Shown: in pieces, positions 58,670 to 64,000 of the stretch
Numbering within the stretch: the first letter of the stretch is position 1
How the letters are laid out: each line of letters begins with the position of its first letter
DNA from: Montifringilla adamsi
Taxonomy: Eukaryota > Chordata > Aves > Passeriformes > Passeridae
Reading direction: 5' to 3'
Length of the DNA: 64,000 nt
NCBI GenBank assembly: GCA_017590115.1
Contig: JAGGNK010008892.1
Span: 3,355,383-3,419,382 of the forward strand
Position numbers and translations under genes: made by a program
The notes under the pieces: model-generated
The model's database searches: none
What the model was told of the DNA's origin: nothing
The model's input: the letters and a program-made list of their open reading frames with translations, nothing else

Positions 58670-60300
58670 AGTACCTTGAAAGCTCATCTCATCTATCTAC
58701 TGTCCTGATGCAGGGCCAAAGTATCAGTAACATTTCTGAGCACAGGTAATGTGAACGTAACAAACCCCAGTAACAGAAATTTGACATCATCTCTTCACAA
58801 AATATGCCTGTGCTTCATTATTTCTACTTATTCCTCCCAATATCTAACCTGAATTTCTCTGGCTGAATTTTAAAACTCTTATTTCTTGTCCTGTCTATGT
58901 TGAACATGGAGAAGAATTATTCTCCTTCTTTCCGGGGTAGCTTAGAAGCCTTATCTAAAGACATGTTGCACCTCAGACTTCTCTCATAGACTAAACAACA
59001 TCAGTTCTTCTGATTTCCTAATAAATCAAGTTTTCCTGCTTTGCTCAGGAAGATGTGGCATATATATGATATGTAAAGATGGTCAGAAAACCTGCTGGGG
59101 TCAAGATACAAAACATTTACGATTTCTCTTCTGTTCACAGCTCTATTGGCCCAAAGCACAAGGAAAACAGATTGGTTTGATGTGGGCAGCTTTCAACAGA
59201 TACATTCTGTACGTCAGCCATTTCTTTGCTATCTTTCAGATGTTTACATAAAATTAATTTTATTATTTGTCCATTTTATTTGTTCTAGCACATTTTTAGG
59301 AATTGCAGTCAAAGTGGCTGATGAAAAATTCCCTGGCTTTTTTTTATCCTTTAAGCACTACATGTTTCCTTTTTCAGTCTCTTAGAGCCTTAGCAAGCAT
59401 CTCCTATGTTATCAGAGATGCCTGCTGACAGCTTTAAATAGTTCTGGCCCGTGCTCTAAATAAGCTAGAGTCAGTTTTAATAGTCTGTAAGATTATGGTT
59501 CTTAGTTTTTCATAATAATTATATTAGCCACATGATTACAGCAGATTTCTGTAGTGAATACTGAAACAAAAAAGCACTAAATTGATCTAAGATATTACTA
59601 GTTTTCTCTCTCTGTTTAGTATGGAATAGTCTTTCTCAGTCTTTCTCTCATTCTTTACAGAATTCAAGTAGAAACTCCATAGTCATAAACTGTGATGTCC
59701 TTATAAAAACAGATTTTTTTCAGTTGGTCACCTATAAAAGGTTTCTTGCTTCTCCTAATTATAACTTCTTCTGTGCCTTTTTCTTTTTGATTTATGTCTC
59801 CACATACTTATGCATTCCTTTATACTAATGCTAGTAATCTCACATAATTTTCATTTCCTGTATGACTCACATGTTTGAGGTCAATGTATATGATTTAACC
59901 AGATGACTTCTTGCTATATACTCACTATTCTTTCCTTGCATTGGGATCACTAAATTCCAAGGTGTATGCTTTCTGTCAGGAAGTGCTTAATTCCTTTATT
60001 CCTTTAAATTTCTCTTCCATGACATGTGATCTTCCAGTATCCTGAGTTTGCTGAAGTCTGCTTTCTTGAAATCCTTTTCCTCTTACTTTGCTGTTCTCCC
60101 TCCTTTCCTTCAAAAGGGTCATGGATACTTTCATTTCATATCCACACAAGTTCTTTCACTCTCATGTTCTCATCCACATCCTATTTAGCATAAAGCTGCT
60201 ATTCTAACCTCTCTAGTTGCTTCCTCTACTTCTCTGCTTTCTGTATCAAGGCTGACACTATATATAAATATGTATTTATTTATTTGTTTACTTACTTACT
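58670..60300 (-). mobile_element. Ancient CR1-type LINE relic, long
   Basis: The left end shows the CR1 3' region in reverse (CTCCCAATATCTAACCTGAA, TTATTTCTTGTCCTGTCTAT, CTCTCATAGACTAAACAACA). The middle (about 59,290-59,440) resembles the reverse-transcriptase region (GGCTGATGAAAAATTCCCTG). The right end (about 60,030-60,180) resembles the upstream ORF2 part (GAAGTCTGCTTTCTTGAAAT ... CTCATGTTCTCATCCACATC). The order is right for one degraded minus-strand copy with deletions, though two nested or adjacent copies are possible. Confidence 0.6.
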
Positions 60301-63300
60301 CTCTCACTGTAAGCTGTTATATTCCTTTCCAGCTGAAGTCTACATAACTTTACCCCCCTGTTTTTATGAAGCTTCACGCCCTACAGCATTTGGCTAGTTT
60401 CAAAAACACCCCAAAAAAGTGTGACCACACAAAATCCAAAACTGAATTCAAGCCTTATACAACAGGTATTTCTGGCTTGGGATTGCAATGGAAATCTCCC
60501 TGTTTTGTCATCAGGTGTATGTTTCCTCTTTCTGGACAAGCCACCATGTGTGCCCTTGTATTTCCATCAAATGAGCCATTTTAACAATCCATTACTATGT
60601 TAGTTGGATTGGAGTTTCATATTAAGAATCCCAGCTTTTCTATTTTACTATTTTCTGTTCCCAATTTCTATGTGTGAAGAAACATTTCTACATTTGAAAG
60701 GAGAGCAGATCACTCAGGTTTCAGATTGACTGTGTAGCCTGTCATCAAAGGAAAAACACCCATTCTCATGGAACTGTTTATATTAGTTTTTTTCAATGAA
60801 AACCCCAAACTTTTCCCAATGTTCATTCATCATTTGGGTTTTTTTCTGCTGACTCAGTCTGATATTTGGAGTTTGCTTCTATACACTATAAGAAAAAGAG
60901 AAGGGAACCTGTACTCCAGATTTAGGAGCATTTGCTATATACAGAAGAAAAATAGGAGGAATATTTGGTCTTAAAACCAGAAAATAGATTAGAAATCTCA
61001 AGTTATTTTCTCAGTCTCCTACTTATGCAGACATTGTGTTTATTAAGAAGAACATGCATTTTTCATGTGCTTTAAATAAAGTACAGGTACAATCCCAGTA
61101 AAGACAAGAGAGCTATAGCATGGATCCACATTAGTTGCCTGAAGTAAACTCTAAGATTAAAAACTTTTTCTGATGGTGACAGCTCCCTGGTGTGTGAACT
61201 TTGGCAACCCATTTACCTGTCCTTTAATTTTTGGTTCCCCAAGTGCAAAATGGCTATGACAAGAGTTAGCAAATTCATAGAGTGTTTGTCTTAGAGTATA
61301 TTCATAAGCCCAAAAAGGTCCCTACATGATAAATGCTACAGAAAGCAAAGGATTTTTATTAATGATGCCCACTCAGAATGACACTTGTATCTTAGTGATA
61401 ACTTCATCCCTAAAATCACTAAAAGAAGATTTAAAAGCTTACAGAAAATGTTGAAATGAAGCACATTTTCTCTCATCTCTGTAGAGTAGCAGCACTGAGA
61501 GCTCCAGCACACATCTGTCATCTGGAGGCCAAGTAGGCATTCCACAATTCCAGGAAATCAATTCCAAAGACTGTAGATTGTCAGTTGCTTGTACACTGGA
61601 GGCCATCCAGGCAGCAGATTAAATTGTATGAGAAAATTGTAGCAGGCTCTAGACTGCATGTAATGGAGACCCTCAATGACCTTTCTGAGGACTTGGGAAA
61701 TATGCATTGAAATTGCCAGTGGGCCCTTCTGTAGCACCAAAACTGCATACTGAATTTCTCTTACTTATCACACAGGGTCATTCACAATTGAGCTGTTTCT
61801 GAAGAGGAAAAACAAATGCAAAACAGAACAAACAGAAAATGTAATCACCATGTTTTCTTCTTTCAGAAAATGTACAAGGTTACCAGAGATCCATTATCTG
61901 TATAACCACAAAAAGAAAAAAAAAGTTGGTACTTGTTAAAGCCACAGTCTTTACCAGCATTTAATTGGGCTACTGCTCCTGAATCTTTCACCCCTGAGAG
62001 ATTTCGGCAGAATACACAAAACATTGGCTAGAATGATTGCTGATTGTAGAAGATTGATTTAGATGAGTAACAGTTTCAGGTTTTTTTTAAATTCAGACTG
62101 TTAACCACCCCCTAGTTTTTAGGGTTTTTTTTCCTAGAGTAGACCTCGACCATTCAAACTGCAGATGTGACCCTTTCAGTGCTGCTGACCTGGGGATCCA
62201 GGCTACAGTATGCAACTCTCCTTGTCATGAACGGAGAAGCTGCACATACACAGAGAACGTCAACCCCTTAAAGAATATAGATGAGCCACATGAAATCCTG
62301 TTTCTTACTTCTGACCAGCCTGTGGTTTCAAAAACTGGAGAGTTAACACCCCTGACTTCTACTTTCCCATTTATGAGTGGCAAGGTGGGCTAGTCATTTT
62401 ATCTCACTCCTTAACAGTATTTCTACTCTTTAGAAAAGCTGCATGGTTAAACATATATTTGTATTTATTTTTTAATCTATTAAAATATTTTCAGGGCATT
62501 TAAAGCAGATGGAATAAGTAGATTTATTGGTGTGGAGTGCAGTTGTGCTTCTCTGAATAGCTCCTTTACATTCACTATGACATATAAACGTGTCCTTTTG
62601 CTTTGCTAGAAGATCATATGGAATCATACCCCAAGCTGCCCATAACTTACGAGTTTTGTGTTTAGCTTCAAATCAGCTTTTAGGGCATCAGACTAAGCAA
62701 GTTTTTGGTCTGACAGCAAGGCTCTACAATCTCTGTAAGGCACATGATCAGAGAGGGAAGTGGTGAACAGAAATTGCCCTTATTATTCTCATGTTTTGTT
62801 GACTCTGCCACAGATTTCCTATACGACCTTGACCAAGTTTTTAAAACTATTTCCTAATTCCCTGTACAGTATTCTGGGGTAATAATTCTTCATGTCAGAA
62901 GTATCTGAATAAAAATTTACTGCTAAAAGTCTTCCATGCTAAGACTTCTAAGTAATATACTCTTTCAAAGAAAATTACCTTTCTGCTAAAGGACCAGTTG
63001 CTCTACTGATTATAAACAAACATTGTTTATATTTTTAACCTTGCTTTATCTGAGATCTTGCTCTGATATTTCCCTATGTTGTACCTTATGCTTTCACTTA
63101 CACATCAGTAGTTTTCTGCCTCTTATATTAGATATTTTTACAAACATTTTGATCAGCTATAGCACGTTTGGTGCTAGCTACTGTAGAATTAGATATCCTA
63201 TTTTCTGGGAAGAAAAGACGGGGAGAAAGGAATGGAGTAGCAATCCTTATACACACACAAAAAGGAAATCTATGGGCTAAATAACTGAAGAATGGAATGA

Positions 63301-64000
63301 AAGACATATGAATATAAAGAGCAGCCTTTCAAAGACTGTTTTAGCTACAGGCCTTTTAATGTCAAATATCTGGTGTATCCAGGCTGTAAAAAGCAAAGCA
63401 GGAATTTCTAGGATTGATTTTCATCCCTTTGACTCATCCCTTTCCTTTGCCCATTTGCTCTTGTAAGACAGGTCCAGAGTGTGCAACAGGAAACCAAGCA
63501 AAAACAATACAAGAAAAACGCGTTTTAATTTTAGCCACACAGCTGCTTCTGGGTTCTTTAAATACACTCCTCTCTAAGTGCTTCCATACACCAAGATATC
63601 CAAGTGCTCTAGACAGGCTGAGTCTCAACTGCAAACTCATTCCACAACTAATCTCTGTCTGGCATTGTTACAGCAATCAAACCAAGTTGGTCAAATGCCC
63701 AGTTGGGGTAAACTGGGTGCTTATCCAAGGGCTCTCTGCTATGTGACTTGAAATGATGAGCTACAGACTCCAAGTTCTTTGGGTAGAGACAAGTTTGTGG
63801 ACAGGAATTAAACACAACCTCTTTTTTTCCTCATCCTCTCCCTCTCCACATTTATATACAGCATAAGAAACCAAAAATATCTTTTGAAGGAATGCCTGTG
63901 AGTGACACTGTGCCCTAGTATAATGTGACAGGTGACCTATTCTCCTTGTTCCAGGCTGCATGTAGCCTTGCTGTCTGGAAAACTATCTGGGGAATTTAAG
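60301..64000. other. Right flank without recognised genes
   Basis: AT-rich, beginning just past short TTTATTTATTTG/TTACTTACT runs (60,270-60,300). Open frames of 60-110 codons on both strands (for example 61,558-61,740 minus and 63,414-63,746 plus) lack recognisable motifs or splice context. Confidence 0.45.

Noticed and set aside
61558..61740. A minus-strand 60-codon frame beginning after a possible acceptor
   Set aside because: The peptide is ordinary, the acceptor is weak, it stops inside similar sequence, and nothing links it to the 49,735 exon.

Overview
This is a vertebrate nuclear DNA window, almost certainly from a bird and probably a songbird (Passeriformes). The repeats point that way. 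There is a recognisable CR1 LINE with the usual avian 3' terminus, and several much older CR1 copies. There are also two copies of a tRNA-Ile-headed, CR1-tailed SINE resembling the passerine TguSINE1 family, and a solo LTR resembling passerine ERVL-type LTRs. The species cannot be named from the sequence. An 18-base N gap at 45,312-45,329 shows that this is an assembled scaffold.

The only complete gene I can support is IRF2BPL (interferon regulatory factor 2 binding protein-like, also called EAP1). It is an intronless 737-codon reading frame on the minus strand at 12,423-14,636. Both diagnostic zinc-binding modules are intact: an N-terminal C4 finger and a C-terminal C3HC4 RING. Its 3' UTR runs leftward to a probable poly(A) signal near 11,690. 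Its promoter is a TATA-less CpG island running rightward to about 15,640, with a second CpG-rich block at 16,080-16,440. The polyglutamine tract that marks the human protein is reduced to three glutamines.

Layout. 1-6,320 is non-coding with one SINE. 6,320-7,690 is an unexplained CpG-rich block. 7,690-11,220 is AT-rich and non-coding. 11,220-16,440 holds IRF2BPL and its control region. 16,440-33,700 is non-coding with a few motif-dense stretches that could be developmental enhancers, an isolated 150-bp GC islet at 19,640 and simple repeats. 33,714-34,804 is a solo LTR. 34,805-42,540 is non-coding and contains a perfect 14-bp-arm palindrome. 42,545-44,525 is a 5'-truncated CR1. 45,280-45,622 holds an AT microsatellite with the gap, then a SINE. 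50,640-60,300 contains three ancient minus-strand CR1 copies. The rest is unannotated.

The most gene-like signal outside IRF2BPL is a short open segment at 49,735-49,861 on the minus strand. It has a splice-acceptor-like start and a 41-residue, high-complexity C-terminal peptide. I do not recognise the protein, and it may be the last exon of a gene lying beyond the right edge. I found no prokaryote-style operon, CRISPR array or new multi-gene system. The window reads as a single developmental regulator inside a large intergenic domain.
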